Positions 53,085 through 64,000 are shown, numbered from the stretch's first letter. The stretch is DNA of 64,000 nucleotides from Desulfuromonas sp. TF (GCF_000472285.1 NZ_KI421421.1:2119-66118), one strand, 5' to 3'. Made by a program: numbers and translations. The notes: generated by a model from the letters alone, not told the origin.

Positions 53085-53444
53085 ACCTGCCGGCAGCTCC
53101 AGGTCCAAGGATGCTCGGAAGCGGACCTCCTGCAGGCCGTGGCGATGGGAATTCAGGCCGACCACTTTAATCTGGCGCTCGTCAAGCCGAGAACCGTCGG
53201 ATCGGAGGAAAAGCACATCCACATGACCGGGCATGCGAACCCGGACCGGGCGCTTCAAACTGCCGCTGACCAGCACTTCACCCTCCTGACGGAACGCCTG
53301 AGCCTCGGAAACGACGACCGGGGATGCCGGCCGAATTTCCACCGGGATTTGCTGTTCAGGTTCAACCAGGGGCCGCGAGGCAGCGCACCCTCCCGCAAAA
53401 AAAGAGAGGGCGAGAATCGCGGCGACTTGAATCTTCATCTTCAT
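53031..53444 (-). CDS. Small lipoprotein at the end of the czc operon
   Basis: 137 residues from the ATG at 53444, overlapping the czcA stop (ATGA). Signal peptide MKMKIQVAAILALSFFAGG with a lipobox ending at Cys20, so it is a lipoprotein. The mature part is about 115 residues of beta-type sequence ending HRFPLPPFSP; I do not recognise the family. Its place as the last gene of a metal-efflux operon suggests a periplasmic or outer-membrane accessory. Confidence 0.78.
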   Translation of the reverse strand: MKMKIQVAAILALSFFAGGCAASRPLVEPEQQIPVEIRPASPVVVSEAQAFRQEGEVLVSGSLKRPVRVRMPGHVDVLFLRSDGSRLDERQIKVVGLNSHRHGLQEVRFRASLDLELPAGSSAGFSYHRFPLPPFSP

Positions 53445-56400
53445 GCGTCCTCCAGTGGAATAGGTTGATTTGCATGTTTCGGCGCCACGAGAAGATAAAG
53501 TGCCGGCAGAACGAAAAGTGTGAGGAGTGTCGAGGTCAGAACTCCGCCGATGACCGCCGTCGCCAGGGGGCGCTGCACCTCGGCCCCGACCCCGGAGGAG
53601 AGCGCCATGGGGAGAAAGCCGGCGGCATCGGTGATGGCGGTGGCCAGCACCGGAATCAGGCGGCGGCGGGCGCCGTCGGTGACCGCCGCGAAGAGGTCCT
53701 CCCCCCGCTCCACCCCCTGGCGGATGGCACTTACCAGCACCTGTCCATTGAGGACGGCGATGCCGGAGAGCGCGATGAAGCCGACTGCGGCGCTGACGCT
53801 GAAAGGGATGCCGCGCAACCATAAGGCGAGCACGCCGCCGACGGCGGCGAAGGGGATGCCGGTGTAGATGATCAGGACATGGCGCAGATTTTTGAGGCTG
53901 AGATAGAGGAGCAGAAAGATCAGCGCCAGAGTGATGGGGACGACGGCCGCCAGGCGCTTCTGTGATCGCTCCAGGCTCTCGAACTGACCGCCCCATTCGA
54001 TGAGGTAGCCGTCGGGGAGCCTCACCTCGGCGGCTATCTTTTTCCGCGCCTCGTCGACAAAGGAGGCGATGTCGCGGTCTCGGACGTTGGCCTGCACCTT
54101 GATCAGGCGCCGCCCCCATTCGCGGTTGATGGTCGAGGGGCGGTCCTCCTCTGTGATTTCGGCCAGCGTTCCCAGCGGTACCACCGCGCCGCTGCGGGTC
54201 GGGATGAGGGTTTCCAGCAAGGCCGTCACGTCGGAACGCTGGGCATCGGGAAGCCGAACCACCAGGGGAAAGGAGCGCTCCCCCTCGAAGACCTCTCCGA
54301 CCTTCAGCGAGCCGACGGCGGCGACCATGTCGAGCACCTCGCGGGCGGCGACGCCGTGACGGGCGATGGCCGCCTGATCGATGCGCACCTGCAGCGCCGG
54401 CTGGCCGGTGATCTGTTCGACCGAAACGTCGCTCGCCCCGCGGATGTCGCCGAGCAGGTGCTCGACTTCTCCGCCCAACGCGACCAGATTGCCGAAATCC
54501 TCTCCGTAAACCTTGATCCCCACATCGGCGCGAATGCCCGAGAGCATCTCGTTCGTCCTCAGTTCAATGGGCTGGGTGAGGACGGTGCGGATGCCGGGCA
54601 AGCCTGTCATCGTTTTCTCCACCAGCTTCTCAAGCTCCGTCTGGTTTGCGGCTCTGGTCCATCGGTCGCGCGGATGCAGGGCCATGAAGAGATCGGTCAG
54701 CTCGGTCCCCATCGGGTCGGTGGCCACCTCGGCGCTGCCGATGCGGCTCCACACGTACTTGATTTCGTCAGGGAATTCCTCGCGCAGCAGTTTTTCAAGC
54801 CGCGTGTTGTAGGCGATCGACTCGTCGACGGAGACCCCTGCCAGGCGCACCACGCTGGCGACCAGCGACCCCTCCCCCATGCGAGGCAGGAACTCGCCGC
54901 CGAGGCGCAGGGCGAGCCCTCCGGAGCCGGCGACCAGAATGAGGACGACGGCGAAGAGCGCCCCCTTGCGTCGCAGCACCGGCAGCAGCAGCGCCCCATA
55001 ACTCTTTTGCAGCGCCCCTTCAACACGCCCTTCCCGCTCGCGCAGGCGTTTCGGTAAAAAACGCTCGGACAGAATCGGAGTGAGAAAAATAGCCACCAGC
55101 ATCGCCCCTATCAGGGCGAAGATGAAAGCCCAGGCCATCGGCTTGAACATCTTCCCCTCGACCCCCTGAAGGGTCAGCACCGGCAGGAAAACGAGGAGAA
55201 TGATCAGCATGCCGAAGAAGATGGGGCGCACCACCTCCTTGCTCGCCTGGGCGATGCAGGCCGTCCGTTCGGCGGCCGTCAGCGATCGGCCGAGTTCGGT
55301 CTGTCGCTCGGTGAGGCGACGCAGGTTGGCCTCGGTCATGACCACGGACCCGTCGACCAGAATGCCGAAATCGATGGCCCCCAGCGACAACAGGCTGGCG
55401 GCGATCCCCATGCCGTGCATGCCCAGGGCGGCGAAGACCATCGACAGGGGGATTGCGGCGGCGACGATGAGCCCTGCGCGCAGGTTCCCCAGCAGCAGGA
55501 AGAGGATGGCGATGACCAGCAGGGCGCCGAGAAGGAGGTTATGCTTGACCGTGTCGATGACTTGCTCGATCAGATCGGTGCGGTCATAGACGGTTTCCAG
55601 CGTCACGTCGGCGGGCAAGGCCGACCGTACCATCTCCAGCCGCTCCTTGAGGGCGGTGGTCACGGCTCGGCTGTTCTCCCCCATGAGCATGAAACCGAGA
55701 CCGAGAACGACCTCCCCTTCCCCTTGCGCCGTCACCGCGCCAAGGCGCAGTTCGTGTCCGAAGCGAACTTCGGCGACATCCTGGATGCGCACCGGCGCGC
55801 CGCCGAAAGCGGCGATGACGATGTTGCCGACTTCGGCAAGACCCGTCACCTGCCCCAGGCCTTGCACCAGCATCGTCTGGCCGCCGGAGGTGACCTGCCC
55901 ACCACCGACATTGGCGTTGTTTTCCTCCAGGGCGGAAAAAACATCCTTGAGAGTGAGGCCGTACTTGACCAGCAGTTCGGGGGAGACAATCACCTGATAC
56001 TGACGCTCCAATCCACCCCATGAATTGACTTCGGCCACGCCGGCGGCCTTTCGCATCTCGGGCTTGACGACCCAGTCGTGCAGGGTGCGCAGTTCATCGA
56101 GAGAGCGGTCCTTCGAGCGCAGGACATAATGAAAAACCTCTCCGAGCCCGGTGGAAATCGGCCCCATCTCCGGCCGGTCAATCCCCGGCGGCAGCGTGAC
56201 GCTCGCCAGCCGCTCCATGATGAGCTGACGCGAATCGTAGACCGGCATGGCGTCGGAGAAGGTGGCGACCACCTGGGAGAGACCGAACTTGGAAATCGAT
56301 CGAACGCTCTGCAGCTCCGGCAGACCGGCGATGGCGAGTTCGACGCCCAAGGTGATCTGGCGCTCGATTTCCTCGGGTCCCAGGTTGGGCGCGACGGTAT

Positions 56401-56548
56401 TGATCTGCACCTGCACGGGAGTCGTGTCCGGGAAGGCGTCCACCGGCAGGTTAGCCAGTGCCCAGGTGCCGAAGCTCAGGGCGAAAGCAAAGAGGAGAAC
56501 CGTCAGCAGGCGGTTCCTCAGCACAACATCGATCAGGCGTTCAAGCAT
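53441..56548 (-). CDS. czcA: CzcA-type RND heavy-metal efflux pump
   Basis: 1035 residues, 12 membrane segments with two large periplasmic loops. Start LPVDAFPDTTPVQVQINT is typical of CzcA/CusA. The segment-4 motif DFGILVDGSVVMTEAN matches the DFG-x3-DG form of divalent-metal pumps rather than the Cu/Ag type. The proton-driven pump works with the CzcB adaptor and CzcC outer-membrane channel encoded upstream. Confidence 0.93.
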   Translation of the reverse strand: MLERLIDVVLRNRLLTVLLFAFALSFGTWALANLPVDAFPDTTPVQVQINTVAPNLGPEEIERQITLGVELAIAGLPELQSVRSISKFGLSQVVATFSDAMPVYDSRQLIMERLASVTLPPGIDRPEMGPISTGLGEVFHYVLRSKDRSLDELRTLHDWVVKPEMRKAAGVAEVNSWGGLERQYQVIVSPELLVKYGLTLKDVFSALEENNANVGGGQVTSGGQTMLVQGLGQVTGLAEVGNIVIAAFGGAPVRIQDVAEVRFGHELRLGAVTAQGEGEVVLGLGFMLMGENSRAVTTALKERLEMVRSALPADVTLETVYDRTDLIEQVIDTVKHNLLLGALLVIAILFLLLGNLRAGLIVAAAIPLSMVFAALGMHGMGIAASLLSLGAIDFGILVDGSVVMTEANLRRLTERQTELGRSLTAAERTACIAQASKEVVRPIFFGMLIILLVFLPVLTLQGVEGKMFKPMAWAFIFALIGAMLVAIFLTPILSERFLPKRLREREGRVEGALQKSYGALLLPVLRRKGALFAVVLILVAGSGGLALRLGGEFLPRMGEGSLVASVVRLAGVSVDESIAYNTRLEKLLREEFPDEIKYVWSRIGSAEVATDPMGTELTDLFMALHPRDRWTRAANQTELEKLVEKTMTGLPGIRTVLTQPIELRTNEMLSGIRADVGIKVYGEDFGNLVALGGEVEHLLGDIRGASDVSVEQITGQPALQVRIDQAAIARHGVAAREVLDMVAAVGSLKVGEVFEGERSFPLVVRLPDAQRSDVTALLETLIPTRSGAVVPLGTLAEITEEDRPSTINREWGRRLIKVQANVRDRDIASFVDEARKKIAAEVRLPDGYLIEWGGQFESLERSQKRLAAVVPITLALIFLLLYLSLKNLRHVLIIYTGIPFAAVGGVLALWLRGIPFSVSAAVGFIALSGIAVLNGQVLVSAIRQGVERGEDLFAAVTDGARRRLIPVLATAITDAAGFLPMALSSGVGAEVQRPLATAVIGGVLTSTLLTLFVLPALYLLVAPKHANQPIPLEDA

Positions 56549-56608
56549 GGCAAATCCTTCTTCCCAAGGGTTTTTACAGGACCGACGGCTCTACGGAGCG
56601 GCCCGGGA

Positions 56609-58111
56609 TCAATGGTCCGCGCATGACGCCCCCAGACGTGCCCTCAGCACCTCCGACTTAAGAGAGAAGGATTGGCTCATGGCGACCCGGTCATCGGCCT
56701 GGAGACCCGATTGAATCGTCACCGCCCCCCGAATCCGACGCCCGGTCGTCACCCGGCGCAACTCGAAGAGATCTTCCTCCAGGCGCACGAAGACAAAGGG
56801 ATTGCCGTCCACCGTCTGTACGGCATCGGCGGGGACGGCGAGGGTTCCGCCGGCCGTCTTCGCCGCCGGACGCACCTGGCCGAAAAGGCCGCTGCGCAGC
56901 AGCCCCTCGCCGTTGTCCACCTGCGCCAGGACTTTGAGCATGCGCGTCTGCTCATCGAGGGCGGGGGCGACCCAGAAGATCTCTCCCGTGAATGCCCGTC
57001 CGGGAAGCCCGGAGAAGGAGGCGACGATCTCCATGCCGGGGCGAACGGAAAGCTGCTCCTCCTCGGGGACCGAGGTCTCGACCCACACGGTACTGAGGTC
57101 GGCTAGGACGAAGAGCGGCGTCCCCGGGGCAACCGTCTCACCGACGACCGCCGTTCTCTCGATGACGGTGCCGGCGAAGGGGGCGCGGATCGGCAGCCCC
57201 GCCCCCCTGGCCCCGTCGACAAGGCCGAAATCGTGCATCTGTCGCCGAATCCGGACGACAGCGCTTTCGGCCTGATGGAATTCGGCTTCAGCCTGCTGGA
57301 ATTCGTGCCGGGAGGTGATCCCCTTCTCCAGCAGGTCCTTTTCGCGCCGGTAGACCGCTTCGGCGAGGCCCCGGCGGCTTTCCGCGGCCGACAACTCGGC
57401 CCGCAGTCCCGCCGCTTCGGGAGCGGCGATCTCGGCCAGGGCCTGCCCTTCGGCGACCCTCTCCCCCAGCCCTGCATGCACCTTCCGCACGGCGCCGCCG
57501 GCCAGCGCCGAGAGGCGGGCCAGGCGGTCGCGATTGAAGGCGACCTGCCCCGGCCAGGCGGCGCCTTCTTCGCCGACGGGGAGTGGCGCGGCGGTGGTGA
57601 TGCCAATCCGGCCGGCCGTTTCAGGGGCCGCCAGGCGAACCTTCAGCCCCTCGCCGGGTTGAAGATGTGAGACCAGGTCGGGCTGGCACAGAGCATCCTC
57701 CGCTTCGGCGATATTGTGCTCGGGACAGATTTCATCCCCGGCGTCTCCATGGCCGTGGCCGGCGTGGGGATCATTTGTCCGCGGGGCGGTTGCCCGGGAG
57801 GAAGGGTGATCCGAGTGATCCTCTCCGTGATGGTCGTCGTCCTCCTCGTGGTGGGCTTCCCGAGAGGGGGCATCTGCACTGAACAGCCCTTCCAGTTCTT
57901 CCTCGGCCTCATCCCCGTGATCGTCGTGCGCGGCGTGCGCATCGGCATGCCCATGGGGATCTCCCTTTAATTGCTCTTCTTCGTGGCCATGCCCTGCATG
58001 CTCCCCCTCAGCGGAGGAGGAAGGGCCGGCAAGTGTGTAAGTCCCCCATCCAAAACCGCCCGCAAGGACAAGGACGAGCAGAGAAATGAACAGATTTTTC
58101 GTCTTTTTCAT
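56609..58111 (-). CDS. czcB: CzcB-type membrane fusion protein with long His-rich N-terminus
   Basis: 500 residues. N-terminal membrane anchor (LFISLLVLVLAGGFGWGTYTLA), then a His/Asp/Glu-rich stretch of about 110 residues (about 35-145; HAGHGHEEE, DPHGHADAHAAHDDHGD, HHEEDDDHHGEDH, CPEHN) that can bind divalent metals, then the usual lipoyl, beta-barrel and coiled-coil domains of RND adaptors. The metal-binding region is longer than in most CzcB. Next to czcC (5 bases) and czcA. Confidence 0.92.
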   Translation of the reverse strand: MKKTKNLFISLLVLVLAGGFGWGTYTLAGPSSSAEGEHAGHGHEEEQLKGDPHGHADAHAAHDDHGDEAEEELEGLFSADAPSREAHHEEDDDHHGEDHSDHPSSRATAPRTNDPHAGHGHGDAGDEICPEHNIAEAEDALCQPDLVSHLQPGEGLKVRLAAPETAGRIGITTAAPLPVGEEGAAWPGQVAFNRDRLARLSALAGGAVRKVHAGLGERVAEGQALAEIAAPEAAGLRAELSAAESRRGLAEAVYRREKDLLEKGITSRHEFQQAEAEFHQAESAVVRIRRQMHDFGLVDGARGAGLPIRAPFAGTVIERTAVVGETVAPGTPLFVLADLSTVWVETSVPEEEQLSVRPGMEIVASFSGLPGRAFTGEIFWVAPALDEQTRMLKVLAQVDNGEGLLRSGLFGQVRPAAKTAGGTLAVPADAVQTVDGNPFVFVRLEEDLFELRRVTTGRRIRGAVTIQSGLQADDRVAMSQSFSLKSEVLRARLGASCADH

Positions 58112-58116
58112 GGGCG

Positions 58117-59466
58117 TTACTCCTTGGCTGTGGCGGAGAGCGTGAGGGATGATCGACCGGGGTCGAGCGAGCTTCCCAGCAGACGCTCCAGTTCGGCGGC
58201 GGCGCGGTGAAAAGCGATCAGCGACTCCAGATGACGCTCCCTCGCTTCCACCCAGGTGCGCTGGGCATCGAGCACATCCAGGACGCCGAACTTGCCGGCT
58301 CGATATCCGTATTCGGCCGCTTCCAGTGCCCGCCGGGAAGCGGGAATGATATCGTCCCGCAACCCCTCGGCTTCCTCCCGTGCGGCGCTCATCTCCTGCC
58401 AGGTCACAGACAGGGCTTCCCTTACCTGCAGCAGGGCTCTGCGCTCCTCGGCCCGGGCCTTTGCCTGCCGACTCCGGGCGGCGGCTATCGCCCCCTGGTT
58501 GCGATCGAAAATGGGGAGAGGGAGTGAAAGGTCGAAAACCAGCGCGGTGTCGTCACTCTCCCTGAAATGACGGGTGCCGACACCGACATCCAGATCCGGA
58601 ATCAGCCGGGCCTGCTCCAGACTTACCGCCCGGCGGCTGAGCTCACTCTCCGTGACATGGAGGGCGATCCGCGGGCTCCCGGTCGCCAGTTTCTCCAGTT
58701 GGGCCGGATCGGGCAGAGGGAAGAGGGAAGACATCTCTCCGACTGCATGATCGAACTCGGCCCGATCCCGCCCCATCAGGGTGGCCAGGCCGCTGCGGAC
58801 GGCGGCAAGATGACGGCGGGCCTTGTTGCGGGCAATCTCACCCTCCCGAAGCTGGATGCGAAATCGGATGGCTTCCGTCTCGGCGGCTCTTCCGGCGGCG
58901 ACGCGCTCCTCAACAGTGTCCAGCACCCGCTTCGTGAGGTCGGTCAATTCCTCGGCCAGACGCAAGCGCTCCTGGGCGGCGAGGACGGCGAAAAACCCGT
59001 CGGTGGCCCTGGCCAGAAGATTGGCTTTAGCGAGTTCGAAGTTGCTTTGCGCGATGCTCGTCTCCGCCTCGGCCAGATGACGGCGAAGATCGCGCTTGTT
59101 TCCCAATTCGAACGTCTGATGAAGGGCAAGGGTGCCTTCGGCGGCATCGGTTCCGGAAAACGGGCCGCTGCCGAAGACGTTCTCGGCTTCGAAGGAAAGA
59201 ACGGGATTTGGCCGCAAGCCGGCCTGCAGTCCTTCGGCCTCGCGAGCGCGTATTTCCTGGGAATAGACATCCAGCTCGGGATTGTTGAGCAACGCCTGAG
59301 CAAGGACCTCCCGCAAAGTCAGCGCACCTTTTTCAACGTCGGAAGCTGGTTTTGACAACATCGATTCTTCGGCATGCGTCGATGCGACAGCGCAAGTTCC
59401 CGCAAGCAGGAGCAAGGCGGACAATCGGAATACGACCGTTGATACACGACGGAATACGTCCGGCAT
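58117..59466 (-). CDS. czcC: CzcC-type outer-membrane efflux channel
   Basis: 449 residues. Signal peptide (LSALLLLAGTCAVASTHA), then two TolC/OEP repeats of about 190 residues (LREVLAQALLNNPELDVYSQEIRAREAEGLQAG...; later SRRAVSLEQARLIPDLDVGVGTRHF). Forms the outer-membrane duct for the CzcBA pump. Confidence 0.92.
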   Translation of the reverse strand: MPDVFRRVSTVVFRLSALLLLAGTCAVASTHAEESMLSKPASDVEKGALTLREVLAQALLNNPELDVYSQEIRAREAEGLQAGLRPNPVLSFEAENVFGSGPFSGTDAAEGTLALHQTFELGNKRDLRRHLAEAETSIAQSNFELAKANLLARATDGFFAVLAAQERLRLAEELTDLTKRVLDTVEERVAAGRAAETEAIRFRIQLREGEIARNKARRHLAAVRSGLATLMGRDRAEFDHAVGEMSSLFPLPDPAQLEKLATGSPRIALHVTESELSRRAVSLEQARLIPDLDVGVGTRHFRESDDTALVFDLSLPLPIFDRNQGAIAAARSRQAKARAEERRALLQVREALSVTWQEMSAAREEAEGLRDDIIPASRRALEAAEYGYRAGKFGVLDVLDAQRTWVEARERHLESLIAFHRAAAELERLLGSSLDPGRSSLTLSATAKE

Positions 59467-59568
59467 GGCGAAAACCTCCGGAAAAAATCAGATTTGGACG
59501 TAAATGTGAGGAATCCCGGCGGACCTGGGCCGCGGGACGGTGGGTGAATCAGGGGCTGGACGGAAGGA

Positions 59569-59997
59569 TCAATTCAGCAGGACGACGGTACGGAGAGCGC
59601 AGAGGGCTTGGTAGGGGCGAGGCGGGGGCAGAGAAGAAAGGTTAACCGTCAGGTCGCGGATGAAAACGGGAGGTGCAATCGAGATGATGGCAGGCGGGAG
59701 TGCTGATAAGGAAAGGTCGTAATCCTGCCAGCGGCCATGCACGAAGTCGAGGTCGGTGGAGATATCCTGGCAGGGCCGGCAATGGTGATGGGTGCAAAGT
59801 TCTTCCGCGGCGCAGGACGTCGATTCAACGGCCGCACATTTGCCGGAGACCGCCTGCTCGATGGCGGAGTGACCGTTCTCTCCGAGGCACAGGACAAAAC
59901 TCGAAGCCAACGCCTGCCCGGCCATCAGGAGGACCAGGAGGCTGACGAGTAAAATAAGAAATGGGGAGGAGGTTTTTTTCACTTCATGTCCCGTCAT
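59569..59997 (-). CDS. Periplasmic Cys/His-rich protein leading the czc operon
   Basis: 142 residues. Signal peptide (FLILLVSLLVLLMAGQALA), then a short mature part with CLGENGH, CAAVESTSCAAEELCTHHHCRPC (about 55-75), a dense Cys/His metal-binding cluster, and a hydrophobic Pro-rich end. I know similar small proteins as the first gene of czc operons but not their biochemical role. It would face the periplasm and could sense or buffer metal. Confidence 0.75.
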   Translation of the reverse strand: MTGHEVKKTSSPFLILLVSLLVLLMAGQALASSFVLCLGENGHSAIEQAVSGKCAAVESTSCAAEELCTHHHCRPCQDISTDLDFVHGRWQDYDLSLSALPPAIISIAPPVFIRDLTVNLSSLPPPRPYQALCALRTVVLLN

Positions 59998-60092
59998 GAA
60001 TGCAATGCTTGAAACAATACCAAAAATGGGAGACTTTTACAAGAGCGATCAACCTGGCCGCCGGTATCCAAGGCAAACCTGCGGCCCGCCTC

Positions 60093-61217
60093 CTACTTGC
60101 GATCTCCGCCCTCGCGCAGGAGGCGAAGCACCTCCTCCAGTTCCTCCCAGGTGGTGGTGCGGCCAAGGCTGAACCGGATGGCTCCCATCCCTTCCTCCAG
60201 GGAGACGCCCATGGCGGCAAGGACTGGGGAGAGGGTCACCGAACCGGTGTGACAGGCCGAGCCGGTGGAAGCGGCGACCTGCGGCATCCGGCCCAGGATC
60301 TCCGCACCGATGCGACCGGTGAAGTTGACGTTGAGGGTGTTGGGGAGCCGTTCCGTCGGATGCCCATTCAGCGTGACCCGGTCCCCGAATGTCTCCCGCA
60401 GGGCGGCCCAGAAACGATCGCGCAGCATCTGCACCTTCGGCCCGTCGACCCAGCCGCGGGCCGCTTCGCAGGCAGCGCCGAGCGCCGACGCCAGCAGCAC
60501 GCTCTCTGTCCCCGCCCTTCTTCCCTTCTCGTGCCCGGCGCCGTGGACGAACGGCTCGATACGCGTCCCCTCCCTTATGTACAGGGCGCCGATCCCCTTC
60601 GGCGCGTAGACCTTGTGCCCGGCCACTGAAAGGAGATCCACCCCGAGGGAATCGACCCCGGCGGGGATCTTGCCGACGCTCTGGGCGGCGTCGGTGTGGA
60701 GCAGGACCCCGGCATTGCGGGCGACGGTGGCGATCTCTGCGATCGGCTGAATCGTTCCGACCTCGTTGTTGGCGTGCATCACCGTGATCAGGATTGTGCG
60801 CGGGGTTATCGCCTGACGCACCTCGTCCGGATCGACCCGGCCGAAGCGGTCGACTGGAAGGACGGTGACCTTCGCCCCCAGACTCTCCAGGAAGCGGCAT
60901 GGAGCAAGGGTGGCCGGATGCTCCACCGCCGTAGTGATGATATGGTTCCCGCGCTCCCGATGGGCGAAGAAGACCCCCTTGATGGCATGGTTGTTCGATT
61001 CGCTGCCGCCGCTGGTGAAAACGACCTCGGCGGGATCGCAGTCGAGCAGGGCGGCGACCTGCCCCCGCGCCTGCTCCACCGCGTCCTTCGCCGGTACGCC
61101 GGCCCAGTGGAGGCTGGACGGATTGCCGTAGTGCTGCGTGAGAAAGGGGCGCATCGCCTCGACCGCTTCCGGGGCGATGGGAGTGCTGGCATTGTAATCG
61201 AGGTAGATTTCTTTCAT
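60093..61217 (-). CDS. Cysteine desulfurase (NifS/IscS family)
   Basis: 374 residues. PLP lysine Lys202 in SVAGHKVYAPKG and active-site Cys322 in STGSACHTG. The short active-site loop and the N-terminus MKEIYLDYNASTPIAPEA fit NifS-like group I enzymes. It removes sulfur from cysteine for Fe-S clusters, thio-cofactors or FdhD. It stands alone with no iscU or regulator next to it. Confidence 0.92.
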   Translation of the reverse strand: MKEIYLDYNASTPIAPEAVEAMRPFLTQHYGNPSSLHWAGVPAKDAVEQARGQVAALLDCDPAEVVFTSGGSESNNHAIKGVFFAHRERGNHIITTAVEHPATLAPCRFLESLGAKVTVLPVDRFGRVDPDEVRQAITPRTILITVMHANNEVGTIQPIAEIATVARNAGVLLHTDAAQSVGKIPAGVDSLGVDLLSVAGHKVYAPKGIGALYIREGTRIEPFVHGAGHEKGRRAGTESVLLASALGAACEAARGWVDGPKVQMLRDRFWAALRETFGDRVTLNGHPTERLPNTLNVNFTGRIGAEILGRMPQVAASTGSACHTGSVTLSPVLAAMGVSLEEGMGAIRFSLGRTTTWEELEEVLRLLREGGDRK

Positions 61218-61709
61218 GTCGTTCTAAGTCCTGTGCGGGTTTGCTGGAAAGCAGCCCGAAATGGAAGGCCGCCAGATCAAACCTCTTTACCTCATCTAAC
61301 TTTTTTCCCCCTGCAGATGCAAGGATTTTTTGGACCTGGGGGACGTTCACCCCTCCCCTTTCCCATGCATTCCTGCCGGCAGAGGAAGGCCTGTTGCACT
61401 TTTTTCCCGGCTGGGATATTGTTTAACGGAATCCAATCCGCAGGAGAACATGATTAAGAAACATAACCATACTATCGCAGCCTGCCTCGCCTTCAGCAAA
61501 ATCCCTCTGCCATAGTTTCCCGGCACTCTCGCATCCATGGCAAACAAAAAGCATTTGATGTTTCTCGCTCCGCACTGCTCGAAGAGGCCTGCCCAGGGGA
61601 CATCATCGGCCTGCACAACCACGGCTGACCCAACAGCCGAGGGGCGCGCGGCAGTGGCCGGAGGTGAAATTCCTGAAAACCCCGGAGCACGAGTAAAGGA
61701 AGGTTATTT
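61218..61709. other. Intergenic stretch without recognised features
   Basis: 492 bases between cysteine desulfurase and the Hen1-like gene. I see no convincing gene, RNA or strong hairpin; short open frames here lack ribosome sites and family similarity. Confidence 0.6.
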
Positions 61710-61712
61710 TTG

Positions 61713-62348
61713 ATGAAAAGGTATACCGACGGGCGGTCTGAAATGGTGACTTCCCTGCATGATGAACGCCTGGAAAGGGTAATCCATGCCTTATTGGAGG
61801 CCAACGCCAAGAGTGTTCTCGATATGGGCTGTGGTCCTGGTGAGTTGATGGCTCGCCTGGCCGCCGAGAGACGATTCATCCGGATCGCCGGAATCGACAC
61901 CTCGCTGGAGGCACTGGCCGAAGCGCGGCATCTGCTGACCGCGGAAGACTGTGTCTGGGACGACACGCGCCTTTCTCTACATCACGCCTCCTTTACGACT
62001 TTTATTGAAGATCTCGCGGGCTTCGATGCCGCGGTCATGGTGGAAACCATCGAACACGTCGATCCCCATCGGCTTTCCGCCGTGGAGCAGACGGTATTTG
62101 CAGGCTACCGACCACAGACCGTGCTCGTCACCACCCCGAACAGCGAATACAATGTGCTCCATGGAATACCGGACGGCACTTTCAGGCATCGTGACCACCG
62201 CTTCGAATGGACCCGCAGCAAGTTCCGGAAGTGGGCCGAGGGGGTGGCCGGGCGACATGGATACCGAACCGTCTTTGATGAAATCGGCCCGGTCGATCCG
62301 GCACTCGGAAGTTCGACGCAGATGGCGATCTTTTCTTCCCGCCTTTGA
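61713..62348 (+). CDS. Hen1-type RNA 3'-terminal 2'-O-methyltransferase domain, stand-alone
   Basis: 211 residues from the ATG at 61713 (AAGGAAGG upstream). SAM site VLDMGCGPGELM (about 38). The Hen1 metal/active-site pattern is present: MVETIEHVD (Glu, Glu, His; about 110) and HRDHRFEWTRSKFRKWA (second His; about 165). Bacterial Hen1 normally carries an extra N-terminal domain (about 450 residues) and pairs with Pnkp to repair RNA cut by ribotoxins. Here only the catalytic half exists and no pnkp is adjacent, so function may differ. Confidence 0.8.
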   Translation: MKRYTDGRSEMVTSLHDERLERVIHALLEANAKSVLDMGCGPGELMARLAAERRFIRIAGIDTSLEALAEARHLLTAEDCVWDDTRLSLHHASFTTFIEDLAGFDAAVMVETIEHVDPHRLSAVEQTVFAGYRPQTVLVTTPNSEYNVLHGIPDGTFRHRDHRFEWTRSKFRKWAEGVAGRHGYRTVFDEIGPVDPALGSSTQMAIFSSRL

Positions 62349-62471
62349 CAACACCTCATTGTGCGGTAGGTTTATTAGTTAATAGTTATTCGTAACAGTG
62401 CAGGGGCTTTAACCCCTGAGGATCTACACCATCTACACGCCGCCCGAGATCCACTGTCCCTTCAAAGATAG

Positions 62472-64000
<1,529 letters not shown>

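Overview
The window looks like chromosomal DNA of an anaerobic deltaproteobacterium of the Desulfuromonadales (Geobacter/Desulfuromonas type). The basis is a complete bamBCDEFGHI operon for the ATP-independent (class II) benzoyl-CoA reductase with a selenocysteine-encoding bamF, sigma-54 enhancer control, corrinoid methyl transfer, and a GC-rich backbone. It is an aromatic-acid degradation region that also holds a small mobile integron.

Layout, left to right. (1) 1-6735, minus strand: a CoA-transferase (cut by the window edge), a small Fe-S protein with an acetylene-hydratase-like molybdopterin enzyme, and a PAS-GAF-AAA-Fis enhancer-binding protein. Two -24/-12 promoters and paired upstream repeats tie these into one regulon. 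(2) 6854-20578, minus strand: radical SAM protein, FdhD, a tandem-GNAT protein, then bamI-H-G-F-E-D-C-B, transcribed from a promoter near 20750. bamF is read through an in-frame TGA (Sec) followed by a SECIS-like hairpin. (3) 20974-26090: a small membrane protein, a MITE-like repeat (second copy between bamH and bamI), a frameshifted integron integrase, three AT-rich gene cassettes (one a TIR-like protein) with matching attC core sites, and a RAYT-type transposase unit abutting the last attC. (4) 26250-30458, minus strand: Ric/YtfE, a VWA (CoxE-like) protein, a MoxR ATPase and an MFS transporter. (5) 30478-44723, plus strand: SDR, GNAT, Rrf2 regulator, bcrCBAD (ATP-dependent class I benzoyl-CoA reductase type), a second tandem-GNAT protein, an acyl-CoA dehydrogenase, three parts of a sodium-pumping biotin decarboxylase, an IclR regulator, a permease and an unusual crotonase. 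(6) 45050-53084, plus strand: a corrinoid methyltransferase cluster. (7) 53031-59997, minus strand: a CzcCBA-type metal efflux operon. (8) 60093-64000: cysteine desulfurase, a lone Hen1-type methyltransferase and katG (cut by the right edge).

How it fits together: two mechanistically different benzoyl-CoA reductase systems lie about 12 kb apart. Their promoters (bamB, SDR, GNAT, bcrC, acyl-CoA dehydrogenase) share one layout, TTGAC-type -35, 17 bases, then GG|TA, embedded in a near-palindrome around ATTGTGGTACCACAAT. This points to one regulator, possibly the cysteine-free Rrf2 protein encoded in the middle. The dehydrogenase and decarboxylase genes fit lower-pathway conversion of a dicarboxylyl-CoA such as glutaryl-CoA with energy saved as a sodium gradient. 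The corrinoid cluster would demethylate a methylated compound not identifiable from sequence.
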